Origin: Magnaporthiopsis rhizophila | Lineage: Eukaryota > Ascomycota > Sordariomycetes > Magnaporthales > Magnaporthaceae | Direction of reading: 5' to 3' | DNA length: 64,000 nucleotides | Assembly: GCA_003049465.1 (NCBI GenBank) | Contig: PYSS01000082.1 | Location: forward strand, 1 to 64,000 | Shown: positions 1-11,400 of the stretch, piece after piece | Position numbering within the stretch: the stretch's first letter is position 1 | Layout: every line of letters starts with the position of its first letter | Made by a program: the position numbers and the translations under genes | Notes under the pieces: model-generated | Told to the model about the DNA's origin: nothing | Databases searched by the model: none | The model's input: the letters and a program-made list of their open reading frames with translations, nothing else

Positions 1-18
1 GAGGAGGATGAGTGTGCA

Positions 19-42
19 AGAGAGAGAGAGAGAGAGAGAGAG
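19..42. repeat. (AG)12 microsatellite
   Basis: Perfect dinucleotide run inside the first intron of the left-edge gene. On the coding (minus) strand it is a (CT)12 pyrimidine tract 12 bases downstream of the donor. Confidence 0.9.
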
Positions 43-54
43 GGATATACTCAC

Positions 55-116
55 ATGCCCGCGCCGATGACGCGGAACTTTGTCCCGGGGACTGGCTTGC
101 TTGGTGATTGCCCCAT
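55..116 (-). CDS. Sulfotransferase-like (P-loop) protein, first exon only, runs off left edge
   Basis: Only the first coding exon is in the window: an ATG at 116 and 62 nt encoding MGQSPSKPVPGTKFRVIGAG plus two bases of the next codon. A good donor (GTGAGT, 54-49) follows, then an intron containing a (CT)12 tract. The short basic start followed by 'PGTKFRVIGAG' resembles the N-terminus of fungal proteins that databases often label 'NAD-dependent epimerase/dehydratase' but that have a sulfotransferase-type P-loop fold. In that family a phosphate-binding RTGT segment follows at once, which would lie in the missing exon. The family call is from memory of the N-terminus and is tentative. That this is a spliced exon is better supported, because the frame closes at a stop immediately after the donor. 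Confidence 0.5.
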
Positions 117-307
117 GGTGTTTTTTTTTCTGCTGCTTTGCCTCTCCGGGGGTGACTCTACGGTGAGAGATTGATGTGGTGAGGCAAAGAAGAGAAAAAA
201 AAGAGAATGGTCCAACTCGCTCAAGATAGTCCACTTACCAAGAAAAGAAGCCACACGTCAACACGCGAAACGCGCGATCTCCCCCGAAATCGGCCGAGTG
301 CCCTTAT

Positions 308-349
<42 letters not shown>

Positions 350-1861
350 GGGCCAAATAAATTGCCGGAGTATAATACAGTTACGCGTCCCCCTCCCATG
401 CGGGCTGCTCTCTTTTGCTTTCACGGTGTGCAAGGGTCCGGGGAATACGGAGATATGGATGGGTAGGCAGACCCGGGCTTGGCTATATAAACGCCATCAA
501 AGCAGCCCGTCGATCTTTTTTTCTTGGCGTGTAGCAGCCCGGCTTGGACAGATTTCAGCTGAGAAAGATAGGGAGCGGCCTTGGATACGGGTGTCAAGGG
601 GAGACCGGTCCTGACATCCCATGCTTTGATGGGGAAGCCGTCGGCCCGCGTGGCACGCCTCCGGCGCATCGGGTTCTTCTCCCTCCGCGGGCTTCATGTG
701 GTAACTCCGACTGGGCATGCTATACTCTTGGTCGATAGGTAACCATGGCCTGATGATGGCGTCATGGGAGGGAAAAAAAAAAGGGGACAAGCTGTCACAT
801 GGCGATCTAAGATCATGGCTGCGGTCAACATCGGGGTCCATGCCGACAGCCGGGAGATTGTTACCGGCCATGATGTTCGTGGGTGTGGCAGATCGGTGGA
901 TAGCCTGCCGATAACCGTTGGCCGTATGCAGTTGGGGGCGACACCTCTCGTGGATTTCAGCCGTTTTATCCGCTTTGAGAATCTCCGAAGTGTGCTCCAT
1001 CTTTGTTTTTTTTTTTTTTAATCTGTGAAGCACAAGGCTCCGGGTGTGTGTGTGCGCGGGTTGCGTAGGTATCCAAGCGGGTGGGCTTCTCTTTTGGCTG
1101 AAATGCGCCTTGCAACCCTCCTTTGGTTTATATGCGGCATGGGAAATAAGGTGTGCTTGGGGAAAATGCGGGGGATATCTGCCGGCTTGGCGGGGGTTCC
1201 GTTTTGAGGCCTGGTTATCTGCAGGCCGTTGGCGAATAGCCTGGCCTATCTCGTGGCTATTGATTGTTTGTGGGGAGGAGCAACGGCCGTGATAAGTCAC
1301 GGAGGGCACGGTTCGGCTTCAAAGCATGGGAAAAAGAAAAGCAACTGGAAAGCAAAGAGCCAGGTCGAAGGTCAAAAGGAGAAGGGTGAAAGCAAAGCAT
1401 AACAGAGCGAAACAAAAACAAAACAGGAGAACAAGAAGGGAAAAAAGAAAACAAAAACACAGGAATTTCTCCTTCATAGGATTTGAAGGGCCTAACCGGC
1501 GTCACGCCGTCAACAGATGTGCGACGCCAACTCGTTATACGGCACTATAGATAGACCCTTTACCGCTCGACCGGGGTTCCTGTGATGGTAGCTGGACAAG
1601 AGGGAAGACATAATGGCTGCTGCTCACCTGCCGTCTCCTGGGGGAGCGGTAGTGACATCATATGGAGGATTGCCCCTCGGGGGCCTGCTATGTAGAAATT
1701 TTAAGCATCCAGCACGGGTTTATATCATGAATTATGTTTAATTTACTAGGCCATCGCCATGTACAGAAAACAAAAACAAAACGTAGATAGACAGCGCCAT
1801 ACATGCCATGCATATGCCTCCCGAAACGCCAGCACCTCCCATATCTGACAAAACCACCACC
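117..1861. other. Intergenic: upstream region of left-edge gene and 3' flank of tof1
   Basis: No convincing gene. The stretch has a 37-nt poly(A) run (309-345), a TATATAA element (484-490, TATA-like on both strands) about 370 bp upstream of the left-edge gene's ATG, and an A-rich block (1326-1470) of biased composition. The longest open frames here begin at non-ATG codons or have low-complexity, unrecognisable translations. Confidence 0.6.
309..345. repeat. Poly(A) tract, 37 nt
   Basis: Uninterrupted A run about 200 bp upstream of the ATG at 116. On the coding strand of the left-edge gene it is poly(T). Confidence 0.95.
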
Positions 1862-4800
1862 CTATTCCTCATCACTACTATCAACAACAAACCCAGCCTT
1901 GGCCCGCCCCCGTTTCTGCACGGGCGCCTTGGCAACGGGCTCGTCGTCCTGGTCGTCATCATCCATGTCGACGTCCGCAGCAGCAGAAGCAGCAGGTGCG
2001 TCGTCCTTCTCCCCGCCGCCCCCATCATCGTCATCGTCGTCACTAGCGGCAAAAGCAGCTGCAGCCGCCTTCTTCCGGCGCTTGACCTTCTTGCGCTTCG
2101 GCGGCGAGGGCGAGCGCGCCCCCGCCGTGCCGTCGCTGTCGTCGTCGTCGTCGTTGTCATTGCTGTGCGACTTGCGCTTCCTCTTGCCGACGGACCCGGT
2201 ATCACTGCCGTCGTCGCTCCCGTTATCATCATCATCATCGTCGTCGTCGTCGTCGCTGTCGTCAAGAAACGCCACCTTGTTCTTCTTCCTCGTCGTAGCC
2301 TTCTTCCCGCCCGCCGCCGCCGCCTTCGTACTTTTCACCGTTGCCGCACCCGGCACGACGTCATCTCCGTCATCACCCAGCTCCACAAGCCTCGTGTACA
2401 GGGCGTCCCGCGCCGCCATGCGCTCGCGCTCGCGCGCAAAAAAGGCCGCGTCCGCCTCCGGGTCGTCCTCCTCGTCGCTCGAGTGCACCACGGCGGCCGA
2501 CTTGATCTTGCGCAGCTTCTCGCGCTCGCGCTCCCGGCGCGCCCGTGCCCTCTCGTCCAGCTGCTCGTCCGTCGGCGGCTCCTGGGGCTTGCGGGCGCCT
2601 TTCTTCGTCTTCTTTTTGCGCGCCGCCTCGTCCGGCTTGCGCGCCGTGGGGCCGCCCGGCTCGAAGAGGAACTCCTCCTCGCCAGAAGAGTCGTCGTCCA
2701 GCATGCCGGAGATGTCGTCCCCGTCGTCACCAAGTGCGGCCCTCCGCCGCCGTGCTGCTGCCGCCGCCGCCGCCGTTGGCTTGCGCCGAAGCTGGTCCTC
2801 AGCCGACTTGCCATCTTCAAATACGGGCGGGCTGAACTCGGCGGCGCTGATGTTGGTGAGGTGTTCGAGCAGGTCGTCGGCGCCCAGCCGCGCGGGTATG
2901 ATCCAGACGGACTCGGGCGTCTCGTCCGTGTCGGGCGACAGGCGCTCAAAGCCGATGAGCTTCATGAGGAGGCGGAGGTGCGGGTTTTTGAACATGGCCA
3001 GCCGACGGGCTTCGGTGTCGGGTTGGACAACTGGGAGAATGCTTGTTAGTATACGGAAAGACGTGACAGAAAAACATGTGTGCTGCAACATACCCGTGTC
3101 TGAGTGCTCCTTAGGCACCCGCGGTTCGCTAGGCTTCTCCGCGGCACCCTCTTCTCCCTCAACGCCGCCGCCGCCGCTTGCCTCGACGGACGGCATAGCC
3201 ATGTCGGCCACCTCCCAGGCGCGGCGCTCCGATTCGGCGTCCTGGAGCTTTTCCTTGACCCAGCCGAGGTGCTCGGCCATGTTCTTGTCGAGCAGTACGC
3301 CGACGGCGACGGCGATCTGGCGGTCGAGCCCCTCGATCCCGGCCGTGGGCTTGAACTCGAGCTCGGCGGCGGGCCGGGCCTTGCCCGACGAGCCTGACGC
3401 CAGCGTCTGCCTCTCGAAGCCGAACTCGAGGTAGTGGGCGGTGCTGTTGATCTTGGAGAAGAGCATCTCGATGATGAGGGCCGGGCGCTCCTCGATCTTG
3501 CGCACGCACTTGCGCGTCACCTGCTTGACTAGCTCCTCCCAGTCGCGAAAGGTGGCTGACGTCTTCGGTAGAGCGTCCGGCCCGCGGACCATGTTGTACA
3601 GCAGGTGGATGATGTCGACGCGGAACAGCATGACGCTCATGTCCTGCTTGAAGGCGACGCGGAAGAAGTAGCGGTGCGCGCGCTTGAGCTGTGCGTCGTC
3701 CAGGTCGCGGTAGTACCGCGTAAAGGCCACAAAGGTGTCAACGACGCCCTGCGGCACGAAGCGCGCTGCGAAGCGTGAGAAGTCGAATTTGCGCTCCCTG
3801 CTGGTCCGCTCCGCCTGCGCCTCGTCCTCGTCGCCCGAATCGACGCCGCCGTTGGGACCCGGCCCGCCGTCGATGAGGTTCTCGCCCTCAGCTTCGGCGG
3901 CGGCGGCTTTCTTCTTCTTGCGGGTCCGCTTGCGCGAGCGCACCTGCATGTCCACGTTCTGCTTGGAGTAGGCCTCCAAGATGCGAAGATAGGTGTGGGT
4001 GAGCTCGGTGCAGGCGTCCAGATACTCGAACCCTTGGTCCTTGAAGGTTCTTGCGATGTTGGCTATGAAGTCGTGCGTAGTCTCCTCGTAGAATAGACGG
4101 TTGAGGATGTTGTCGGCAATGTCCTCGTTCTCCTCGCCGCCCGCATCCGCCATGTCCTGAACGGTCAGCAGGATCTGAGTGAAGCAGCGCATCACCGTCG
4201 TCAGCTCCTGCCAGTCCTTGTCGTTGTAGGCCCGATCCATGGCGCGGTTCATTGCAACGAACATCTCTTGGGTCAGCACGGCGGCGACCAGGTTGAAAGG
4301 CGAAACTTCATCCTCGGGTGGTGGCGCTGCTGCTGCTGCTGCTGGGACCGGCTTCTTCCTTTTCTTCTTGTCCTTGTCAGTCTTTATCCTCACGCGCTCC
4401 GCCTCGAGAAACCAGGAGACTAGATAGAAGAACTGGGCGCGGTGCTGGTGGAGCAGGTAAGGGGCGTCCCTCTCGATGGTTTTGCGGACGTGCTGGAAGA
4501 GCGGGTTGAAGGCCGAGTCGAGAAAGTCCTCGACGAAGCGCCTGAGCTGCGTGTTGGCTCTCGGGTTGAGCGAGACGGGCGGGCCGAGGTCCTTGGGCTC
4601 CATCTCGGGCTTGCGGGATTTGCGCGCGGGGCGGAAGGTCTTGGACTCGTCCATCTTGCGTTCGCGGCTGGCCTTGTCGCGCAGGGCGTCCTGGCCCGAG
4701 ACGGCAGACATCCTGCCGTCAGCGCGCTGGACCCAGACCATGGTGCCGAAGCGGTTGTGGCGGGTAGGGCCCCGCTTGTTGTGCGACTGCAGCATGGCCT

Positions 4801-5712
4801 TCTCCTTCTTGATCAGGTTGGCGAGGTCGTCGGCCTTGGCATGGCCCAGGGCGTCCTCGTCGAGGAACAGCTTGTGGATGTCGACACGCTTGACCAGGTG
4901 GAAGATGATCTCCATGACGATGACGTCCTCGGTGCGGAAGTCGTCGCCCATGTTGGAGGCCACGGTCAGCAGGGCGAGGAAGACGTCCTGGTACGAGAAG
5001 GCGTCGATGGTGGCCGAGCGCGAGATCTGGGACTCGTCGCCGTCGTAGCCGAGGCCGGGCGGAGGGGCGATGGCGGCGACGTTGCGGAGGAAGTAGAGTA
5101 CCAGCTTGATGATGCCCTGGTCGCGCGGCGAGCGGTCGGCGGCGGGGATGGCCATGGAGGGCAGGGCGACGCGGATGGCGGTGTGCAGGATCTGGGCGCC
5201 GTCGTAGTTGACAATTTCGCGCTTGTAGGCCAGCTGGGCGAGCTGCAAGACGGGCATGTGGCGGTAATGGTTGACGGTGGTGCGCTCGGGGTCTCGTTCG
5301 ATGGGCCATGTGAGGGGCGTCAGGATCTCGTAGCAGGCCAGCGCGATGCGGGCGCGCAGGCGGCTGTCGGCCTCGGCCTCGGGCCAGAGGGCCAAGATGG
5401 GGAGCAGGTCGCCGCCCACGACGTTGGCCTCGGCCAGGCAGCGGGCGACGTCCATGCGGTTCGTCTTTTCGTCGTAGAAGCGGATCCATCGCTTCATGTC
5501 GCGCAGCACCTCGAGGGCGTCGTCACCGAGCTTGTAGCGGCCATCGTCGTCGGCACCGGTGCCACCAAGCTGCAGTAGGAGTCCGGGTCAGCTTGGAGGG
5601 TGGCATGGATGGGGGGTGTAGTCAGGGGCAGACGTACCGCCGATACGAGGCTGTTGATGTGCGCCCGCACTTCGGGATGGACCACATCGTTGCTGGCTTC
5701 ACCCGCCTCCAT
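1862..5712 (-). CDS. tof1: Topoisomerase 1-associated factor 1 (Tof1/Timeless family)
   Basis: Fork-protection subunit that with Csm3/Tipin and Mrc1 keeps the helicase coupled to the polymerases and signals replication stress in the nucleus. Exons are 5712-5638, 5569-3094 and 3030-1862 (1239 aa). The 68-bp first intron joins '...HINSLVSA' to 'LGGTGADDDGRYKLGDDALE', both typical of the Tof1 N-terminus. The Timeless N-domain runs from about residue 25 to 330 (RWIRFYDEKTNRMDVARCL; GGDLLPILALW). The C-terminal third is acidic/basic low complexity with poly-D, a KKVKRRKK-type nuclear signal and a terminal DSSDEE. The second intron (63 bp) is in frame and stop-free, so an unspliced reading adds 21 residues; a perfect ACTAAC branch and CAG acceptor argue that it is removed. 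ATG 5712 is the first ATG in frame; an upstream in-frame codon at 5742 is TTG. Shares a 384-bp divergent promoter with the next gene. Confidence 0.95.
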
Positions 5713-6096
5713 TATGGGCGCAAGGAGGATGGGCTCGGACAAAGGAAAGCCAAAGCCAGCTGTGAGGACGTTGGCGAGTGCGGCGTCGATGTCGTGGTTG
5801 TCATGGGAGATCCCCGCTCCAGCCTTGTGGTAGATGGTTTACTGGTTCCATTTAATGGGAGACGCGTTCTGGAAATTCTGGACGCGTCTTTTCGCAAAAA
5901 TCAATTCCGACGTTTACCCCTGCACAGGCCCGTGCGCAAGAGCTGTCCCACCACAAGCACGGGGCACCCTTGCGCTAACGCCGAGGTTAACCGCGCTGGA
6001 ATGGCCCCTGAAAGATGATCTCATCGGTCCAAGTGCGGGCTCACTTGTTTGCAACCTCTGTTGAACACAAAACACCAGGGACGCGGCTGTTTTACA
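5713..6096. promoter_or_regulatory. Divergent promoter between tof1 and the hydroxyacyl-CoA dehydrogenase gene
   Basis: The 384 bp between the two ATGs must hold both promoters and leaders. It contains two ACGCGT elements (5862-5867 and 5882-5887) separated by exactly 20 bp. No clear TATA box is visible. Confidence 0.7.
5862..5887. promoter_or_regulatory. Pair of MluI cell-cycle boxes (ACGCGT x2)
   Basis: ACGCGT occurs at 5862-5867 and at 5882-5887, 150-170 bp upstream of the tof1 ATG. In yeasts the MBF complex (Swi6 with Mbp1, or Res1/Res2) binds this hexamer to drive G1/S genes, including replication-fork factors. The close pair beside a replication gene makes function plausible. Single ACGCGT sites also occur elsewhere in the window by chance. 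Confidence 0.55.
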
Positions 6097-7134
6097 ATGT
6101 CATTCTCGCTTGTCGCCAGGAGCCAGACGGCCAGGACTGCATCACAGCTGAGATGTTTCAGCTCCACACCTCTACGGAGAGCCGCTGAGGTCAAGCGGCT
6201 CGGAGTGCTTGGAGCGGGTCAGATGGTGAGTTTTTTTCGTCTCGTCTGACACGTGCTGCTGAGAAGCACCTCCATACTGACGCACCACGCATCGAAACAG
6301 GGACTCGGCATAGCACTGGTGGCGGCAAAGACGGCTCAGGTGCCCGTGACGCTGGTCGACTCGAACCAGGCGGCGCTGGATAAGTCGCTCGCATTCGCCG
6401 AGAAGCTGCTGGCCAAGGACGTGCAGAAGGCACGTATCAGCCAGGAGGAGGCCGACGCGGCGTTTGGGCGCATCAAGCCGAGCACGTCGCTGGACGAGGG
6501 GTTTGGCGACGTGGACTTTGTGATCGAGGCGGTGCCTGAGATCCCCAGCCTCAAGTACGACATCTTTGCGCGGCTGGCCAAGGTGTGTCCGGCGCAAGCG
6601 GTGCTGGCCACCAACACGTCGTCCATCTCCATCACGCGCATCGCGGCGGCGACGACGACGGACCCGACCGACACATCAGCCAGCTCGCGCGTGGTGGCGA
6701 CGCACTTTATGAACCCGGTGCCGGTGCAGAAGGGCGTCGAGATCATCAGCGGGCTGCAAACCAGCGCGGCCACGCTCGACGCGGCCGTGGCCTTCTGCAA
6801 GGCCATGGGCAAGGTGCCGTCCGTGTCGGCCGACTCGCCGGGGTTCCTGGCCAACCGGATTCTGATGCCGTACATCAACGAGGCCATCGTGTGCCTCGAG
6901 ACGGGCGTGGGGGAGCGCGACGCCATCGACGGCATCATGAAGAACGGCACCAACGTGCCCATGGGCCCGCTGCAGCTGGCCGACTTCATCGGGCTCGACA
7001 CGTGCCTGGCCATCATGAAGGTGCTGCACACCGAGACGGGTGACTCCAAGTACCGGCCCAGCGTGCTGCTGCAGAAGATGGTGGACGCCGGCTGGCTGGG
7101 CAAGAAGAGCGGGAAGGGGTTCTACGATTACTAG
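6097..7134 (+). CDS. 3-hydroxyacyl-CoA / 3-hydroxybutyryl-CoA dehydrogenase, mitochondrial
   Basis: Oxidises L-3-hydroxyacyl-CoA with NAD+ to 3-ketoacyl-CoA. Exons 6097-6225 and 6301-7134, 320 aa. Intron (75 bp) has GTGAGT, a CTGAC branch and CAG. The first 30 residues are Arg/Ser/Thr-rich without acidic residues, fitting a mitochondrial presequence. The Rossmann motif G39-A-G-Q-M-G44 spans the exon junction, which confirms the splice. The catalytic dyad is visible as His178 (ATHFMNP) and Glu190 (KGVEIISG), with the 12-residue spacing of the human enzyme, and Asn228 (GFLANRI) lies 50 residues after the His, as in the family. The C-terminal helical domain (MGPLQLADFIGLD) ends in GKKSGKGFYDY, a standard C-terminus. 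ATG 6097 is used because the in-frame codon upstream is TTG. Chain-length preference cannot be read from sequence. Confidence 0.93.
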
Positions 7135-7361
7135 GCTGAGGATTCGGTTTTAGTGCACGGTGACGTCTTTAGTGGCTTGCGGCGATTCAGGGTGGGTCTG
7201 CTCACCGTGTTCGGCATCTGAGAAATCATTTCGAATCACCGATCAGAACAAATTTCGCCAATTCCAATCCAACTTTTTTGCATTGTAAACGGCCAAGTGA
7301 ATCGCAGAAATGGGCGTCTAGCGCTAGACGATTGCAATTTGTCTTGATTTGTTGGGTTCTT

Positions 7362-7397
<36 letters not shown>

Positions 7398-7446
7398 ATT
7401 TGGAGCATCTGTTTGGTCGCGCCTGAGACGACCGCTCCAGCCGCAA
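7135..7446. other. Intergenic between dehydrogenase and bor1
   Basis: 312 bp between two same-strand genes, holding the terminator of the first and the promoter of the second. The only striking element is a 34-nt poly(T) run at 7363-7396, ending 50 bp before the bor1 ATG. Confidence 0.7.
7363..7396. repeat. Poly(T) tract, 34 nt
   Basis: Uninterrupted T run just upstream of the bor1 start. It could be a nucleosome-excluding promoter element or part of the leader. Confidence 0.95.
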
Positions 7447-9478
7447 ATGGAACACAAAACGACAAAACCCGGTGGCGCCCGGGCCTCGCTCCCGTCCCGG
7501 CATGGCAGCCCCGGCGCTACGGCAGGGGAACAGCCGGCCGCCACCGACACCAGCAGCCGGCGCCGAGACCGGTCCCCGTGGTGGAGGATCCGCCTCTTCC
7601 GGGGCATGATTAACGACGTGCGCCAGCGCCTGCCCTACTATGCCTCGGACTGGACCGACGCCTGGGATTACCGCGTCGTGCCAGCAACCATCTACATGTA
7701 CTTTGCAAAGTGCGTCGTCTCTCTTGTGTTCCTTCCGTCCAAGCAAAGCACTGACCACGAGCCTCGCCGTCACAGCATCCTCCCAGCCCTGGCCTTCTCG
7801 CTCGACATGTTCACAAAGACCAACATGCAGTTCGGCGTCAACGAAGTCCTCCTGTCCTCTGTTCTCGGCGCCGTGGCCTTTGCCGTGTTGTCCTGCCAGC
7901 CCCTCGTCATTGTGGGCGTCACCGGGCCCATCACCGTGTTCAACTAGTAAGGGTCCTTCCTCTCTTTCTATCTGTCGCCGTCTCTACTACTAACACCCCG
8001 TCAGCACCGTCTACGACATCATGAGCCCAACGGGCACCAACTACCTCGCCTTCATGTGCTGGATCGGCCTCTGGTCGCTGGTCCTGCACTGGATCCTGGC
8101 CGTCACCAACTCGTGCAATTGGCTGCGCTACGTCACGCGCTTCCCCTGCGACACCTTCGGCTTCTATGTCGCCTGCATCTACCTGCAGAAGGGCGTCGAG
8201 GTCCTCTCGCGCCTGGGCGACCGCGAGCCCTTTTATCTCTCCGTCGCCGTCGCCGTCCTCGTCTTCGGCGCCGCCTACGTGTGCGGCGTCCTGGGCTCCG
8301 GCACCCTCTTCTCCCACCCGGTCCGTATCTTCCTCAAGGACTACGGCACCCCGCTGACCGTGGTCTTCTTCACGGGCTTCGTCCACATCGGCCGCATGGC
8401 GACGGTCCAGCTGGACGTCCTGCCCACGGCCCCAGCGTTCGTGCCGACGCTGCCGTCCGGGAGGGGCTGGCTCGTCGACTTTTGGAACCTCAGCCCGGCC
8501 CACATCTTCCTCGCGCTCCCCTTTGCCATCCTGCTGACGGTGCTGTTCTGGTTCGACCACAACGTATCGTCGCTTATCGCGCAGGGGACCGAGTTCCCGC
8601 TGCGCAAACCCGCCGGCTTCCACTGGGATCTGTTCCTACTCGGCCTCACCACGGGTGTCGCCGGCCTGCTCGGCCTGCCTTTTCCCAACGGCCTCATCCC
8701 CCAGGCCCCGTTTCACACCGAGTCGCTCTGCGTGACCGCCATGGCGCCAAGCGAGGATGAAGAGTCCAACACCGGTGGCAGCGGCGGTGAACAGTCACCA
8801 GCAGACCCCTCTTCAAAAACCCGCCCCCGCGCCGTCCGCGTCGTCGAGCAGCGCGTCTCCAACCTGGCTCAGGGCCTGCTCACCCTCGGTACCATGTCGC
8901 CGCCACTGCTGGCCGTGCTGCACCTGGTGCCGCAGGCCGTGCTGGCGGGGCTCTTCTTCGTCATGGGTGCCCAGGCCCTCGCCGCGAACGGCGTCACGGC
9001 CAAGCTGGCATTTTTATGCCGCGACGCCGCCCTCACCCCGCGCTCGCACCCGCTGCTTCGTGTCCGCCGCCGCGCCGCCGTCTGGGCCTTTGTCGCCATC
9101 GAGCTGGCCGGATTTGCGGCCACTTTTGCTGTGACGCAGACCGTCGCCGCCGTCGGGTTTCCCGTGTTCATCTTGGCGCTCATCCCCGCTCGCGCACTGC
9201 TGCTGCCGCGCTGGTTCGAGCCTACCGAGCTGGCACTTCTGGATGGCCCGACCGCGAGCCCGTTCATCATGGAGAATATTGGGGGTGTGTATGGGGCGCC
9301 CGGGGATGGTGTGCTTGATGCTGTGGGTGCTGGCTCGGGCGCGGACGATGTCGAGGATGGGAGGAGGAAAGGGACGGGGACGGCGGGGGGAGCTGTGTCG
9401 TCGTCGTCGGCCGCGGAGCCGGTTGAGAAGACGGCGGCGAGACATCGGCCGGCGGGATCTGGGGTGGTTGAAGAGTAG
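7447..9478 (+). CDS. bor1: Bor1-type boron/bicarbonate anion transporter (SLC4-like)
   Basis: Multi-pass membrane protein of the HCO3- transporter superfamily; yeast Bor1 exports borate at the plasma membrane and affects vacuole traffic. Exons 7447-7709, 7776-7946 and 8005-9478, 635 aa. After a basic, Ser/Pro-rich tail of about 45 residues comes the family signature RLFRGMINDVRQRLPYY, then IYMYFA-N-ILPALAFSLDMF, GVNEVLLSSVLGA and VTGPITVFNYTVYDI; these joins are what place both introns. A second core follows (LGLPFPNGLIPQAPFHTESL; LVPQAVLAGLFFVMG) with a charged loop between, and a disordered tail after ENIGGVYGAP. Intron 1 (66 bp) is a stop-free multiple of three with a CTGAC branch, so an unspliced reading would insert 22 residues in a conserved block. 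Intron 2 (58 bp) has ACTAAC. Confidence 0.92.
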
Positions 9479-11380
9479 GCGGCGGTTGTTGGGAGCGTCA
9501 TCCCATCCTCCATCGATTCTGCATTCGCTGCATCTCTTTTCCAATAGACGGGTTCCTTCCGTATATATGTACTTGGGATCTTGGCTTTACATTAAGGCGT
9601 CTTTGCATTCATAACTGCCCAGCTTGTCATTTCCATCATAGATACTAGTCAGGCGAGAGATCTAGATCTTGGCCATTGCCATACCTGCTCCTCGATTTTA
9701 CTCTTTTGACAGACACCTTGACTTAGAGGTCCGTAACGGCCAGGACGTGCCTGACATGTCAGGATTCTGAAAGGAAGATGTCGTTCTCTACAAGCTATTC
9801 GCACCCCGAGATATTCCTAGGAAGCTCTGATGGACGACTCTACATGTCTTGATAACTTCCTGCAGGATACGTAAATATCGAGCTCCTCATCTGAGAACAA
9901 AGTACCACGGCTGTGCCTGTGGATACGCAGGCCGAGAACAGAGGCTGGTGATGCGCCCTCTCGAAGCACACCATTCAACGCAAGGTACAACCAACTCCCA
10001 CACTCCAGCCTGTCGCTATTGGACTTAGAGCCGGCCTACCAGAAGAACACGGAAAACACGCTCGACTTTTCCGACCCGACCCAACATCTATCAACTTACC
10101 ATCCTCAGAGCAGAAAGCGAAACCAGATCACGGGAAGGATAGAGTAGGAGTGAGGGTAGACAAGAACCCCACGACGTACAATCAAAGTTAGTGCGGGGGC
10201 TCGGGAGTCTTCTCCCATGCATTGGCTATAGCGGCAGACGTATAGCAGCGGGCGTGGGACACTCTTGGCAGAAAGCACCAAGACCTCGGAGGCAGCTGTC
10301 AAAGCATCCTGTATGGGAGCTACTGTACCCCATTCGAGAGGTCAGCGGACAGTGGAAAGGGAGTAACACACGGCCCAGGTCCGATCTTGATCCACTGACA
10401 GTAGCATTCCATCCATACCGGGCCCTTGACCCAACGCTATACCCTGTGCTTCTGATGCTACTGACTACACCTACTTTCCTTGGGCAGTGCAAAGAGGAGT
10501 TGGCCGGCATCAAGACTACTCAGGGATCCAGGGCGTCACAAGCGGGCCATAAGCCTCCGGAGATAGAAGCTGTGATCCGGGCGAAGGGCAGGCCACGGAA
10601 AGCATGGCTGCAGCAAAGCCCGCGGGGGTGGGAATATCGCCGACGTCAAAACATCCTTCCATCCGCTCTGTTCCCTTCGCCAGTGGCATGTGCGTCCCTC
10701 CTGCGCAGGTCTAGAACCCAATCCCTAATGTGTATGTGACAGGGGTTGCTGGTTTGCCGGGAAGCCATGCCTAATAAATCGACCGTCTTCGGGGTTCAGT
10801 ACTGAGGATGAAGTCCAAACACACCCAACCCGCCCAACGGCCCGCCGCTACCTGTCGGTGCTGCAAAGGAAGGTACGGTGAACTATGGGGTCATCACTTT
10901 GTCTTTTGAGAGGATAGCGAGCCGTCTTCAATAAAGCCTACAAGCGAATCCCGCCCTCCCGGCTCGCCTCTTTAATTTTTCAGACGACGAATAGCCCGCC
11001 CTTGCAGACAGCTACTATATCTATGATCCCCCCCCGCGTTGGAGGGGTTACTGAAGATTACAGGAACGCCAAAAGACTCGTTGCTGACGACCAGGTTCAG
11101 GCTTGCTTCGCGGTGGCGCACCCCCGCGATCGCATCAAGGAAGCGCAGAGGTGTGTAAGTGGGATGGGGGCCGCCGAGTTTGTACTAGTTACCTATTCTA
11201 CCTACCTTCCACTCTGTCAGGTGGATCACGTTGCCGAGGTGCCATCATCTTCTCTCCTATCGTGCGGCTCTCCCCCGAATCGAATCTCCTCCTTTGCGTT
11301 TTGCCAGTTTACCCGGCCGGCTTTCCTGATCCAGGTCGATCCCGGCCCGGGCTAAAATTGAGGCATTGACCACACGGTGC

Positions 11381-11400
11381 TACCTACCTACCTAGGTAGG
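11381..11400. repeat. (TACC)n/(GGTA)n palindrome centred on CCTAGG
   Basis: Three TACC units meet AGGTAGG, giving an imperfect inverted repeat around CCTAGG. It is one of a set of similar short palindromes in the intergenic DNA of this window. Confidence 0.75.

Noticed and set aside
497..1309. 270-codon minus-strand open frame upstream of the left-edge gene
   Set aside because: Begins at a GTG, is rich in Lys runs from an A-rich tract, and has no recognisable domain; no splice pattern improves it.
5713..5742. Ten-residue upstream extension of Tof1
   Set aside because: The initiating codon there is TTG; the first ATG is at 5712.
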